From the NCBI GenBank assembly GCA_028283855.1, contig JAPWJX010000003.1:1116001-1180000 (forward strand): 64,000 nt of DNA, in the 5' to 3' direction. Positions 31,064 to 39,044 of the stretch are shown here, piece by piece (position 1 is the first letter of the stretch; each line of letters opens with the position of its first letter). This stretch comes from Verrucomicrobium sp. GTDB taxonomy: Bacteria > Verrucomicrobiota > Verrucomicrobiia > Methylacidiphilales > GAS474. Made by a program: the position numbers and the translations under genes. The notes beneath the pieces were generated by a model, which was not told the DNA's origin, ran no database searches, and saw nothing but the letters and a program-made list of their open reading frames with translations.

Positions 31064-32629
31064 ATGAACATCCGCAACCTTCCGGCATCTGGCCGAACCC
31101 CTTCCTTCCAGCGAACGGCCATTCCCACGAATCCCGGATTCCCCCGCCCGCGCAACGAGCCAGGCCAGAAGAAAAAGGCCGCCGTCAACGTGCGGAGCAT
31201 CATCCAGGCAGCCCGCACCGGCCGCCTGGAGTCGTCCTGGCGCTCCACTCCCTACACCGCTGACGACCTGATCTACCAGGCGTGGACGGCCACCACCGCC
31301 CGCGCCCGCCAGGCTTACGAGGAGTTCGACCACTATCGTAAATTCGCCCAGCTGGTCCGCGCCAACGTCGTCGGCGAAAACGGGATGAACCTCAACGCGC
31401 AGATCAGGGACCCCTCCGGCTCTGTCGATACCCGAGCCATCCGCGCCATCGAGGGCGCCTACTACGACTTCTCCAAGAAGGGGAACTTCGACGTCAGCGG
31501 CACACTTTCCCGCGCCGACGCCGAGCGCATGGCGCTGAACACCTGGGCGACCGACGGCGAGGTCATCGTCGTGAAGCGTTACGGCAAACAGTTTCCCCAC
31601 GGCATCGCCTTCCAGTTCATCGACCCGGTACGCCTCGACCCGATCCACTACATGCGATTGCCGAACGGCAACCACATCCGGCACGGCATCGAGATGGACG
31701 AGGACAACCGCCCCCTGCGCTACTACTTCCGCAAGTCGGACGAGCGCGGATGCGGATACCTTGCTGGCTACGGTCCTAACGACTTCACCGTCGTCGACGC
31801 CCGGGACGTGATCCATTGGTTCGTGCCGGAGAAGCCGGGCCAAAAGCGCGGAATCTGCCCGGGACGCACCGCCCTCTCCCGCATGCGGATGCTATCCGGC
31901 TTTGAGGACGCGGCGATCATCAATGCCCGAATTGGATCGTCTAAGATGGGCTTCTTCCACAACCCCGATGCGGAAGGAGGCGCAGACGACGAGGATCTTG
32001 TGATCGACGCCGACCCTGGCTCCATGGAAGACATCGGCAACCGGGAACTGGTGAAGTGGGACCCGCAGTTTCCTGACGCCGCCATCGAAACCTTCATCCG
32101 CACAATCCTGCGGAGCATCGGCGCGGGCCTTTCCGTCTCCTACCACAACCTCTCCAACGATCTCACCAGCGTCAACTTCTCCTCCATCCGGCAAGGTACG
32201 CTCGACGAGCGGAGCGTCTGGCGCAGCCTCCAAGACTCCTTCGTGGAGGGCGTCTGCCGCCCCATGTTCGAGGCGTGGTTGGAGTTCTCCGTCCTGGTCA
32301 CCGGCTCCATCCTCATCAACGAAAAGCCTCTGCGTGTCGATTCGCTCGAAAAATACAAGGCCGTCGACTTCATAGGCACCCGCTGGGCGTGGATCGATCC
32401 AAGCTCCGATCAATCTGCTAACGAGCGGGCAGTGTCCCAGGGCTTCAAAAGCCGCTCCCAGGTCATTCGGGAAACCAGCAACCGCGATCCCGAAGAGGTT
32501 TTTGCCGAAATCGAGGCCGAGAACAAGGAACTTGCCCGTCGCGGAATTATCCCAGCCCTTCCCCCCGGGGTCACGCTGCCGCCGGAAGAGGAAGCGCCTG
32601 CCCCTGCGGGCGAGCCTATCCAAAAATGA
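31064..32629 (+). CDS. portal protein (lambda GpB family)
   Basis: 521 aa (lambda gpB is 533). ARQAYEEFDHYRKFAQLVRANVVGENGMNLNAQI, NTWATDGEVIVVKRYG, DARDVIHWFVPEKPGQKRGICPGRTAL and NFSSIRQGTLDERSVWRSLQDSF are recognisable family blocks. It forms the dodecameric ring at the capsid vertex. Pro/Glu-rich C-terminus. It is followed not by the head protease but by a lysis cassette. Confidence 0.9.
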   Translation: MNIRNLPASGRTPSFQRTAIPTNPGFPRPRNEPGQKKKAAVNVRSIIQAARTGRLESSWRSTPYTADDLIYQAWTATTARARQAYEEFDHYRKFAQLVRANVVGENGMNLNAQIRDPSGSVDTRAIRAIEGAYYDFSKKGNFDVSGTLSRADAERMALNTWATDGEVIVVKRYGKQFPHGIAFQFIDPVRLDPIHYMRLPNGNHIRHGIEMDEDNRPLRYYFRKSDERGCGYLAGYGPNDFTVVDARDVIHWFVPEKPGQKRGICPGRTALSRMRMLSGFEDAAIINARIGSSKMGFFHNPDAEGGADDEDLVIDADPGSMEDIGNRELVKWDPQFPDAAIETFIRTILRSIGAGLSVSYHNLSNDLTSVNFSSIRQGTLDERSVWRSLQDSFVEGVCRPMFEAWLEFSVLVTGSILINEKPLRVDSLEKYKAVDFIGTRWAWIDPSSDQSANERAVSQGFKSRSQVIRETSNRDPEEVFAEIEAENKELARRGIIPALPPGVTLPPEEEAPAPAGEPIQK

Positions 32630-33195
32630 CCCGTTTTGCTTTTCTTGCCGTCCTCCTCCTGGCCGGATGCGCTGGGACCACTCGATACTACGCTCCCGTC
32701 TCCACGGGGGAGGTGAGGAATGGTCTCCGGGAAACCCGAGTCGACCTCGCCCAGGCCCAGCAGACCGCCTCGGCCATCGCCAAACGGGGCACCCGGGCCG
32801 GAAGTGCCGAGTCCGCCGTCTTACAGTCCACTTTGGCCGCAGCCCAGCGCCATGCCGCCGAGTCGGATGCCGCTCTTGCCGCCCATGACCTCGCGGCGGG
32901 CAAGCAAGTCGCCAAGGTCAACTCCGACCTGACCAAGCAGGCAAAGCAAATTGCAGCCGGTGACGCAAAACGGAAGCACTGGCTCTATTTTTCGCTCTTC
33001 GGCTTCGTTCTGGCCGCCGTTATGGCGATCATCGGTCCGTGGCTGGCCGCAGCTACCGGATACGGGGCATTCCTATCGTCCATCCCAATCCTGGGCGGCA
33101 TTATTGGAACCGCCGAGCGCGTCGTCGCCGCGTTTCTAGGATTCGTCGTGTTCTCGGCCATTGCCGGACTACTCCACCTCGTCGGCGTTTTATGA
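32626..33195 (+). CDS. lipoprotein with coiled coil and two C-terminal membrane helices (lysis-cassette member)
   Basis: 189 aa. Signal peptide with lipobox LLLAGC at residues 10-15; a long Ala/Gln/Lys-rich helix (about 30-115); then two hydrophobic helices, YFSLFGFVLAAVMAIIGPWL and VVAAFLGFVVFSAIAGLLHLV. A lipid-anchored N-terminus together with C-terminal transmembrane helices would span from outer or inner leaflet, suggesting a spanin-like role. It is coupled to a holin-like gene and a lysozyme. Not a standard Rz/Rz1 pair, so the role is inferred. Confidence 0.55.
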   Translation: MTRFAFLAVLLLAGCAGTTRYYAPVSTGEVRNGLRETRVDLAQAQQTASAIAKRGTRAGSAESAVLQSTLAAAQRHAAESDAALAAHDLAAGKQVAKVNSDLTKQAKQIAAGDAKRKHWLYFSLFGFVLAAVMAIIGPWLAAATGYGAFLSSIPILGGIIGTAERVVAAFLGFVVFSAIAGLLHLVGVL

Positions 33196-33518
33196 AATCG
33201 CCAATCGACCATGTCCGCCGATACCAGGAAACCTATCTTCACCTTCCCGGCGTCATCGGATTCCTGGTGGCGATGGCCTTTCTATTCCGAGCCCTTACAG
33301 GTCGTGCCGACCGGGAGGACTTGGGCGGAATCGTCGGCCTTGGCGTTCAGGCTCTCACCCTCGTCATCGCCAGCGCCTTCACCATGCTGGCAAAGCGGCG
33401 GCTATTCTCCCCCCTGACCGATGATGAGACGCGGACGCTTCCCCGTTGGCGCGTCCTCCTCGATTCATGCGAGACCATCTCCATTTTCTTGTCGGCGCTT
33501 TGGGCTTTGGCTCATTGA
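33192..33518 (+). CDS. holin-like membrane protein
   Basis: 108 aa. Hydrophobic segments at about 20-35 (GVIGFLVAMAFLFRAL), 46-65 (GIVGLGVQALTLVIASAFTML) and 92-108 (ETISIFLSALWAL) with a basic loop between. The size, position between a lipoprotein and an endolysin, and 52-nt overlap with the lysozyme gene support a holin. No family signature seen. Confidence 0.6.
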   Translation: MKSPIDHVRRYQETYLHLPGVIGFLVAMAFLFRALTGRADREDLGGIVGLGVQALTLVIASAFTMLAKRRLFSPLTDDETRTLPRWRVLLDSCETISIFLSALWALAH

Positions 33519-34153
33519 TCGCCGCGGCGACGGCCGCCCTAGTCGAGTTGCCATCCCCTCCCGCGCTATCAAAGGCAGGGCACCAGCTCATACTGGACTA
33601 CGAGGTCGGCGGTGGCAGATCCTACTATGACCGCTTCCTTCAGCGGCCCAGCTGGCCAGGGGAAAGCTCTGGCGTAACCATCGGCGTCGGCTACGACCTG
33701 TCCACCGTCGAACCGGACATCATCCGGGAGGACTGGCACGACATTCCCTCCAATCCGCTGGATCGCCTCGTCGCCACCCAGCCTTTCCACGGGCCTTCCG
33801 CGAAGCCCAAGGCCGCCCAGGTCGCCGACATCCTAGTTTCCTGGTCCCTGGCCCTCGACGTATTTGACCGCGTCGACGTCACGCGGTTCTGGTTCGTAAC
33901 CCGCCGGGCGTTCCCCGGATTCGACCGCCTTCGGCCAAACGCGCAGGCCGCTCTCGTCTCGCTTGTCTTCAACCGCGGCCCGGGAATGTCGGGTCCAGCC
34001 CGGCGAGAGATGCGGGCAATCCGCGACGCCGTGCCACGTGAGGACTATGACGAGATTGCCAGGCAGATGCGGACGATGAAGCGGCTCTGGCCGGATTCCG
34101 CCGGTCTACGGGTCCGCCGTGATGCCGAGGCCTCGCTGGTTCTGACGCCATAG
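33467..34153 (+). CDS. endolysin (GH24-like lysozyme fold) with N-terminal signal-anchor
   Basis: 228 aa from the ATG at 33467. LHFLVGALGFGSLIAAATAALVEL is a weakly hydrophobic signal or signal-anchor-release helix. Then LILDYEVGGGRSYYD holds the candidate catalytic Glu, GVTIGVGYDLS is the T4-lysozyme-like GIGYG region, AQAALVSLVFNRGPG the ALVSFxFNxG helix, and LRVRRDAEASLVL the closing RR-x-x-E-A helix. It should cut peptidoglycan after membrane release. Confidence 0.75.
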   Translation: MRDHLHFLVGALGFGSLIAAATAALVELPSPPALSKAGHQLILDYEVGGGRSYYDRFLQRPSWPGESSGVTIGVGYDLSTVEPDIIREDWHDIPSNPLDRLVATQPFHGPSAKPKAAQVADILVSWSLALDVFDRVDVTRFWFVTRRAFPGFDRLRPNAQAALVSLVFNRGPGMSGPARREMRAIRDAVPREDYDEIARQMRTMKRLWPDSAGLRVRRDAEASLVLTP

Positions 34154-34160
34154 CCGATTC

Positions 34161-34178
34161 GGAAATCCGACCAGTAGA
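34161..34178 (+). repeat. module-boundary repeat, copy 2
   Basis: GGAAATCCGACCAGTAGA, starting 7 nt after the lysozyme TAG and 35 nt before the capsid-gene start. Exact 18-bp match to the other three plus-strand copies. Confidence 0.9.
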
Positions 34179-34212
34179 GCCGTTTTTAGAATCCCAGCAC
34201 ACTCCGGCGCAA

Positions 34213-36069
34213 ATGAAGCCGAAGATCGAGGAACTCATCGGGAAGCAGCTCCATCGCTCCGCCACCTTGAGCGTGGCCGACGCGGGCAAGCGCACCGTTG
34301 AACTGGCGTTCTCTTCGGACAAGCCGGTCGAGCAATGGCCTGGCGTGTTGGAGGTTCTATCCCACGACTCCGGCGCATGTGACCTCTCTCGCCTCAACGA
34401 CGGGGCAAACATCCTTTTCAACCACGACCCCGATAGCCCACTTGGCGTGGTTGAAGAAGCCCGCATCGACAAGGATAGAGTTGGCCGCGCCCTGGTGCGG
34501 TTCGGCAACTCTCCCGAAGCCGTTGCGAAATGGCAGGACGTTCAAGACGGGATTCTGACCAAGGTATCGGTCGGCTACCGCATCTTAGAGCTTAAACTCA
34601 CGGAGGAACGTGAGGGCGGCCCCGACGTCTACACCGTCACCAAGTGGGAGCCTTACGAAATCTCAATCGTCACGATTCCGGCCGACATGTCCGTCGGCGT
34701 CGGTCGGTCGATGTCCCACCAACCCACTCAATCTACCCAAAAACCCATGAACACCGAACCCAAGAACGAAGTCGAACAGAAGCCCACGCCGACCATCTCC
34801 ATCGAGCAGGAACGCGCCGCCATCCGCAAGGAGGAGAACGACCGCGTCCGCAGCATCACCGCGCTGGGCAAGAAATTCGGCCTCGAAAAGGAGGCCACCG
34901 ATCTACTGACGGAAGGTGCCAGCATCGACCAGGCCCGCGAAGCCATCTACGAGGCCCTGGAAAAGCGTAACACCAAGGTCACCGACGCGAACAAGCCCGT
35001 CGGCTTGAGCGAGCGGGAGGCCAAGGATTTCTCTTTCGTCAAGGCGTTGCGAGTCCTCGCTCATCCGACGGATCACAAGTTCCGGGAAGAAGCAGCCTTC
35101 GAGCTTGAAGTCTGCGAAGCCGCAGCGAAGAACATGAGCCACCGCTCCGTAAGCGGCCTTCTGGTTCCAATCGACGTGCTTCGTGTGGTTGGTCAGCGCG
35201 CTGCTTCGGGCAATGTCATCTCCGAAAAGTCTGGCACCGGCTACACCGGAACGGGAGCCAATGCCATTCAGACTTCGCTTCTGGCGGATTCCTTCATCGG
35301 AATGCTGAAAAACCACGCCACGATCATGAACCTGGCCACCGATCTCTCCGGTTTGGTCGGTAATGTGGACATCCCCAAGCAGTCCGGCCAGATTGGTGGT
35401 TATTGGGTGGGTGAAGATGACTCGGCCCCGACCGACTCCCTCGGATTTGGCCTTGTCTCCCTGCGTCCGAAGACTGTTGCCGCCAAGGCGATCATTACCC
35501 GGCAAATGCTTAAGCAGCCTTCCTTAGGCGTAGAAAGCCTGGTTCGCACTGATCTCTCCCGCGGCATCGGCCTTGCCATCGATATTGCGGCTTATTACGG
35601 AGCAGGTACGGGCAATGCCCCGACTGGCCTCTCTCATGTTGCCGGGATCGGCTCGGTCAATCTGGCCGCAGCGGGCGCGCCGACCTTTGCGGAACTCGTG
35701 CAGTGCGAGACCGCGATGGCGTCCGCTAACGCCGACATTGGCCGCATCAGCTGGGTCATTAATCCGGCCCAGCGCGGTTATGCAAAGACGACCCGTCGTC
35801 TGGCGACTGCCACCGACTCGGCGACCCTGTGGGAACCTGGCAACACCCTGAATGGCTACCAGGTCCAGGTTACCAACCAGATCACCGCGGGCGATCTGTT
35901 CTTCGGAAACTTCGCCGACTTCCTCATCGGTCTGTGGGGCGGCCTTGAACTTACCGTCGATCCCTACTCCGGCAGCGACAAGGGCCGCTTGCAGATCGTC
36001 GGGTTCCAGGATGTCGACTTTGCGGTGCGCCATCCCGAGTCCTTCGTCATGGCCACCCACACGGCCTAA
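34213..36069 (+). CDS. fused prohead protease and major capsid protein
   Basis: 618 aa. Residues 1-165 are an S78-type (HK97) prohead protease: His in ANILFNHDPDSPLG and Ser in ILTKVSVGYRILE, with a later EISIVTIPAD strand. Residues 180-280 are charged and helical like a scaffold (QERAAIRKEENDRVRSITALGKKFGLEKEA). Residues 290-618 are an HK97-fold capsid protein (SGLLVPIDVLRVVGQRAASGN ... VDIPKQSGQIGGYWVGEDDSAPTDS). A GTG or ATG inside (for example 34747, MNTEPKNEVEQ) could give scaffold-capsid alone. Fusion saves separate genes; cleavage in cis is likely. Confidence 0.9.
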   Translation: MKPKIEELIGKQLHRSATLSVADAGKRTVELAFSSDKPVEQWPGVLEVLSHDSGACDLSRLNDGANILFNHDPDSPLGVVEEARIDKDRVGRALVRFGNSPEAVAKWQDVQDGILTKVSVGYRILELKLTEEREGGPDVYTVTKWEPYEISIVTIPADMSVGVGRSMSHQPTQSTQKPMNTEPKNEVEQKPTPTISIEQERAAIRKEENDRVRSITALGKKFGLEKEATDLLTEGASIDQAREAIYEALEKRNTKVTDANKPVGLSEREAKDFSFVKALRVLAHPTDHKFREEAAFELEVCEAAAKNMSHRSVSGLLVPIDVLRVVGQRAASGNVISEKSGTGYTGTGANAIQTSLLADSFIGMLKNHATIMNLATDLSGLVGNVDIPKQSGQIGGYWVGEDDSAPTDSLGFGLVSLRPKTVAAKAIITRQMLKQPSLGVESLVRTDLSRGIGLAIDIAAYYGAGTGNAPTGLSHVAGIGSVNLAAAGAPTFAELVQCETAMASANADIGRISWVINPAQRGYAKTTRRLATATDSATLWEPGNTLNGYQVQVTNQITAGDLFFGNFADFLIGLWGGLELTVDPYSGSDKGRLQIVGFQDVDFAVRHPESFVMATHTA

Positions 36070-36076
36070 CAAACTT

Positions 36077-36106
36077 GGGGCGGGAAGTCTGGGGGCTTCC
36101 CGCCCC
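36077..36106 (+). terminator. strong hairpin after the capsid gene
   Basis: GGGGCGGGAAG (36077-36087) and CTTCCCGCCCC (36096-36106) form a perfect 11-bp stem with an 8-nt loop, 8 nt after the capsid stop. Only a short T-containing tail follows (TCTATC), so it may slow polymerase or protect the capsid mRNA 3' end rather than fully stop transcription. Confidence 0.65.
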
Positions 36107-36124
36107 TCTATCACGTAATCCATC

Positions 36125-36391
36125 ATGAAGATCAAAGTCCTAAAATCCATCCGCATCGGCGGCGTGCATCACTCGGTCAACCAGGTTGCAGAGGTCAACG
36201 AGAGCCTGGGCCGGGAACTCATCAACCGAAGCGCCGCCGCGCATCACATCGAGCCCTCCACTCCGACCGACCCCAAAGGTGAGCAGGAAGACGACGAGGA
36301 AATCGAGGGCGAAACTTCCGAAGAGAGCGAGCAGGAACAGGCGCAAGCCGAAGAACCCTCCGCTCCAGCGAAGGGCAAAGGTAAAAAGTAA
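36125..36391 (+). CDS. hypothetical head-region protein with acidic disordered tail
   Basis: 88 aa. A compact N-terminal half (MKIKVLKSIRIGGVHHSVNQVAEVNESLGRELINRSAAAHHI) is a pattern of small phage head accessory proteins, followed by an acidic Glu-rich stretch ending in GKGKGKK. Location just after the capsid gene fits a head accessory. Confidence 0.6.
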   Translation: MKIKVLKSIRIGGVHHSVNQVAEVNESLGRELINRSAAAHHIEPSTPTDPKGEQEDDEEIEGETSEESEQEQAQAEEPSAPAKGKGKK

Positions 36392-36618
36392 TGCTTCCCC
36401 CGGCCGCCGCCTCGGTCTACGAGAGGGGAATGGTGGGGGTGGCATCGACTGTCGCCGGGGTTTGCATCTCCAATCTCGACAAGGTCGAGCAGTTCCTCCG
36501 TATCACATCCCTCTTCGTGGGTATAGCCGTAGGGGTAGCAACCCTAATTGCGATCCGCCGAGCCAACCGGCGCGGCCAAGCGCCAAAACTTGAGATTCCC
36601 GATGGCAGAAGTGATTGA
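36391..36618 (+). CDS. hypothetical single-helix membrane protein in the head module
   Basis: 75 aa. One clear transmembrane helix at about 37-56 (ITSLFVGIAVGVATLIAI) followed by basic RRANRRGQ. ATG shares a base with the preceding TAA. Its size resembles small phage holins, but a lysis cassette is already present upstream, so I leave it unassigned. Confidence 0.55.
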   Translation: MLPPAAASVYERGMVGVASTVAGVCISNLDKVEQFLRITSLFVGIAVGVATLIAIRRANRRGQAPKLEIPDGRSD

Positions 36619-36691
36619 AAACGCCGTGTGTGTCTTTTGGTTGCTGTGGAACCTGCGGGCACTTATGGCCCTATGTAGCGCCTTGAGGTAA
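36602..36691 (+). CDS. possible 29-aa peptide
   Basis: An ATG inside the end of the previous gene opens MAEVIENAVCVFWLLWNLRALMALCSALR, a short hydrophobic peptide ending in TAA 7 nt before the next start. It would couple the two genes, but it has no other support. Confidence 0.25.
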   Translation: MAEVIENAVCVFWLLWNLRALMALCSALR

Positions 36692-36698
36692 CGTCCCC

Positions 36699-36992
36699 AT
36701 GTTCCAGGAAAACCTCGACGTATTTTTCTCCAGCCTGGATTCCGTCGAGGCGACCTTCACCGTCGACGGAGAGTCGCGAGTCGTGCGCGGATTCTTCGAC
36801 GAATCGTTCTTCGATCAATCCATCGGCGAGATCGTTCCCGCATCCGTGCAGCCCCGCTTCTCCTGCAAGCTCTCCGACGTCGCCGACATCAAGAGCGAGA
36901 CGCCCGTCACATTGAACGGGAAGCCATATTCGGTTGTGCAGGTTTGGCCGGATGGAGCCGGAACGGCGACGGTCCACCTCGCCTATGAATAG
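36699..36992 (+). CDS. head-tail joining protein (gpFII-like)
   Basis: 97 aa. A beta-rich sequence (VEATFTVDGESRVVRGFFDESFFD ... SCKLSDVADIKSETPVTLNGKPYSVVQVWPDGAGTATVHLAYE) is the layout of the lambda gpFII / head-tail attachment group. It closes the filled head and forms the tail docking site. Eight bases overlap the next gene. Confidence 0.7.
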   Translation: MFQENLDVFFSSLDSVEATFTVDGESRVVRGFFDESFFDQSIGEIVPASVQPRFSCKLSDVADIKSETPVTLNGKPYSVVQVWPDGAGTATVHLAYE

Positions 36993-37515
36993 CAGCTTCC
37001 AGGGCATCTATTTCGACGCCAGCCAGATCGTCGACAAGGCCGCTGCACTCACGGCGAAGGAAAAGGACATCCAGCCCGCAATGAGGAAGGCAATCACGCG
37101 GACGGCGCGCTGGGCCAGTGGTGAACTGCGGCGCAGGTCGGCAAGGAAGGTCCGCGTCACCGGCCGGGTCATTAAGGGGCGCATGGGTCTCTTCCTACAG
37201 GTCGACAAAGCCCGTGTTTTCTTCGGCATGGACCCGATCTCCCTTTCTAGGCTGAACCCCAAAAAAACAAATTCCGGCATCAAGGCGGGGCCGGTAACCG
37301 TTCCTGGGGGATTCTTTATCCCCAAGGCCGGGAAAAACGTATTCACCCGTGTCGGGAAAGGGAGATTCCCCATTGAGAAGGCCGAGGGCGTCCATATCGA
37401 AAACGAGGGGCAGTCCGCCATCGACTCCATCCTCCCGGATCTGGAACCCCGCATCTGGAATGAGTTTGAGCGGGAACTCAACTGGCAGCGCATCAAGGAG
37501 ACACGAAGCCGATGA
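36985..37515 (+). CDS. minor tail protein Z-like (tail completion)
   Basis: 176 aa from the ATG at 36985. QPAMRKAITRTARWASGELRRRSARKVRVTGRVIKGRM with a later KGRFPIEKAEG...RIWNEFERELNW is the gpZ pattern seen in lambda-like and P2-like phages, strongly basic with a long helix. Likely acts in tail completion. Confidence 0.75.
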   Translation: MNSSFQGIYFDASQIVDKAAALTAKEKDIQPAMRKAITRTARWASGELRRRSARKVRVTGRVIKGRMGLFLQVDKARVFFGMDPISLSRLNPKKTNSGIKAGPVTVPGGFFIPKAGKNVFTRVGKGRFPIEKAEGVHIENEGQSAIDSILPDLEPRIWNEFERELNWQRIKETRSR

Positions 37516-38087
37516 CCACCGAAGCGAGCACACCCAGCATTCCCGGCGTAGACCTGGCTGCCCTGCACGAGGCGATCAAGGCGCAAGTCCAGGCAGCCTT
37601 CCCAGGGTTTGCGGTCGACTACTACCCCCGCCCGGAGGAGTCCTTCAAGATGCCGAAGGCGATCTACCTAGAGCTGGAGGAGTTCGAGCCGTCCGATCCC
37701 CCGCAGACTGGAACGGAGCAGCTGGAGGTCACCCTGCGTTGGTCGGCTATCCTGGTTTTCGATTATAAAAAGGGGAATAAGCTCGCCATCCGGCAGCTGG
37801 CTGCCGCCTTCGCCCAGCTCATCACCAACAACCGCTGGGGTAAGCCTGTTGGACCGGGGGTCTTCGTGTCATCCCACCCGGAGAGCTTCCAATACGGACA
37901 CCAGAACTTCCCCGACCAGCGTACCGACTACGAGACCTGGCGCGTCTCCTGGACACATGAGGCCGCCTTGGGCGACAACGTGTGGGAGCCGATGGGCACC
38001 CTTGTTACCGAGGTATTCGCCGGGAGAGGGGACGCGGATGATCCCTCCTCGGCCATAGCCTACGAACAGGTCATATTCCCCGAATGA
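37512..38087 (+). CDS. tail terminator-like protein
   Basis: 191 aa. PGVDLAALHEAIKAQVQAAFPGFAVDYYPRPEESFKMPKAIYLELEEFE is the beginning of a family found between head-completion and baseplate genes in Mu/P2-like phages (a gp37-like or gpU-like tail terminator). The position between gpZ-like and gpV-like genes supports this. Coupled at both ends. Confidence 0.6.
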   Translation: MTTEASTPSIPGVDLAALHEAIKAQVQAAFPGFAVDYYPRPEESFKMPKAIYLELEEFEPSDPPQTGTEQLEVTLRWSAILVFDYKKGNKLAIRQLAAAFAQLITNNRWGKPVGPGVFVSSHPESFQYGHQNFPDQRTDYETWRVSWTHEAALGDNVWEPMGTLVTEVFAGRGDADDPSSAIAYEQVIFPE

Positions 38088-38653
38088 GCGCGGCTAAAAT
38101 TTCCGACAATGACCGCCGCCTGGCCTGCATGATCCGGCCCGGCCTGGTATCACAGGTGGACTACGTGAATGCCTTGGTGCGGGTGAAGCTGGGGGACGCG
38201 GAAAGCGCATGGCTCCCATGGCTGGTCACGCGGGCGGCCGGGGATCGAACTTGGTCAGCCCTGGAGGTTGGAGAGCAAGTTCTCGTACTATCTCCGTCTG
38301 GCGATACCCGGATGGGCTACGTTTTGGGGTCGATCTATAGGGCTTCCTTTCCGGCCCCGGCCAGTTCCGCCGACGTCAGCACGACCGTCTACGGCGACGG
38401 AGCCTCCGTTTCCTACGACAGGGCTGCCCACGCCTATTCCATCGACGTGCCGGGCGGCGGAACCGTCAAGGCCACCGCGGGCGATGCTTACGCCGAGGTG
38501 GCGTCCGAAAAGGTCACCCTAGCCGTCGGATCGTCGAAAATCGAGGTGTCTTCCAGCGGGATCGTACTGACCTGCGGGGGAACCGCGCTGAACCTCTCCT
38601 CCGGCGGGGCCACCTTGGCCGCCGCCAGCGCGTCGGGGTTCGAGAATCACTAG
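38084..38653 (+). CDS. baseplate spike / assembly protein V
   Basis: 189 aa. IRPGLVSQVDYVNALVRVKLGDAESAWLPWLVTRAAGDRTWSALEVGEQVLVLSPSGDTRMGYVLGSIY is the OB-fold of P2 gpV-type spike proteins; then a beta-helix-like repeat (VTLAVGSSKIEVSSSGIVLTCGGTALNLSSGGATL) forms the needle. It pierces the cell envelope at the tail tip. Confidence 0.88.
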   Translation: MSAAKISDNDRRLACMIRPGLVSQVDYVNALVRVKLGDAESAWLPWLVTRAAGDRTWSALEVGEQVLVLSPSGDTRMGYVLGSIYRASFPAPASSADVSTTVYGDGASVSYDRAAHAYSIDVPGGGTVKATAGDAYAEVASEKVTLAVGSSKIEVSSSGIVLTCGGTALNLSSGGATLAAASASGFENH

Positions 38654-38658
38654 GACGC

Positions 38659-38676
38659 GGAAATCCGACCAGTAGA
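38659..38676 (+). repeat. module-boundary repeat, copy 3
   Basis: GGAAATCCGACCAGTAGA beginning 5 nt after the gpV stop (TAGGACGC precedes it) and 32 nt before the gpW-like baseplate gene. Exact 18-bp match to the other plus-strand copies. Confidence 0.9.
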
Positions 38677-38708
38677 ACCGCCTCGCCGCGGCGAACTACC
38701 CTTTCGCC

Positions 38709-39044
38709 GTGAACGGAAGCTCTGCCGATACCGGAAAATCGCTATCCGGCATCGACCATCTGCGCCAGTCGATCCGGGATATCCTGACCACTCCACTTGG
38801 GTCCAGGGTGATGCTCCGCGACTACGGCTCCCGCCTTTTTGACCTCGTCGATGCCCCTATGAACGAGGCGACGAAGGTAGAAATCTTCGTCGCAACCGTG
38901 GAGGCCCTGAACAAATGGGAGCCGCGCTTTAAGACAACTCGGGTTCAGGTGCAGAGCGTGATCGACGGTAAATTCACTCTTTCACTAGAGGGTAACTATC
39001 TGCCGGACGGACAGGAAATCGTCATGGATGGCCTTGTTGTATGA
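38709..39044 (+). CDS. baseplate wedge protein W (gp25-like)
   Basis: 111 aa, GTG start. SGIDHLRQSIRDILTTPLGSRVMLRDYGSRLFDLVDAPMNEATKVEIFVATVEALNKWEPRF matches the T4 gp25/P2 gpW family, with the T-x-x-G-x-R-x-x-x-x-x-G-S-x-L core. It starts the baseplate set W-J-I in the P2 order. Confidence 0.88.
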   Translation: MNGSSADTGKSLSGIDHLRQSIRDILTTPLGSRVMLRDYGSRLFDLVDAPMNEATKVEIFVATVEALNKWEPRFKTTRVQVQSVIDGKFTLSLEGNYLPDGQEIVMDGLVV

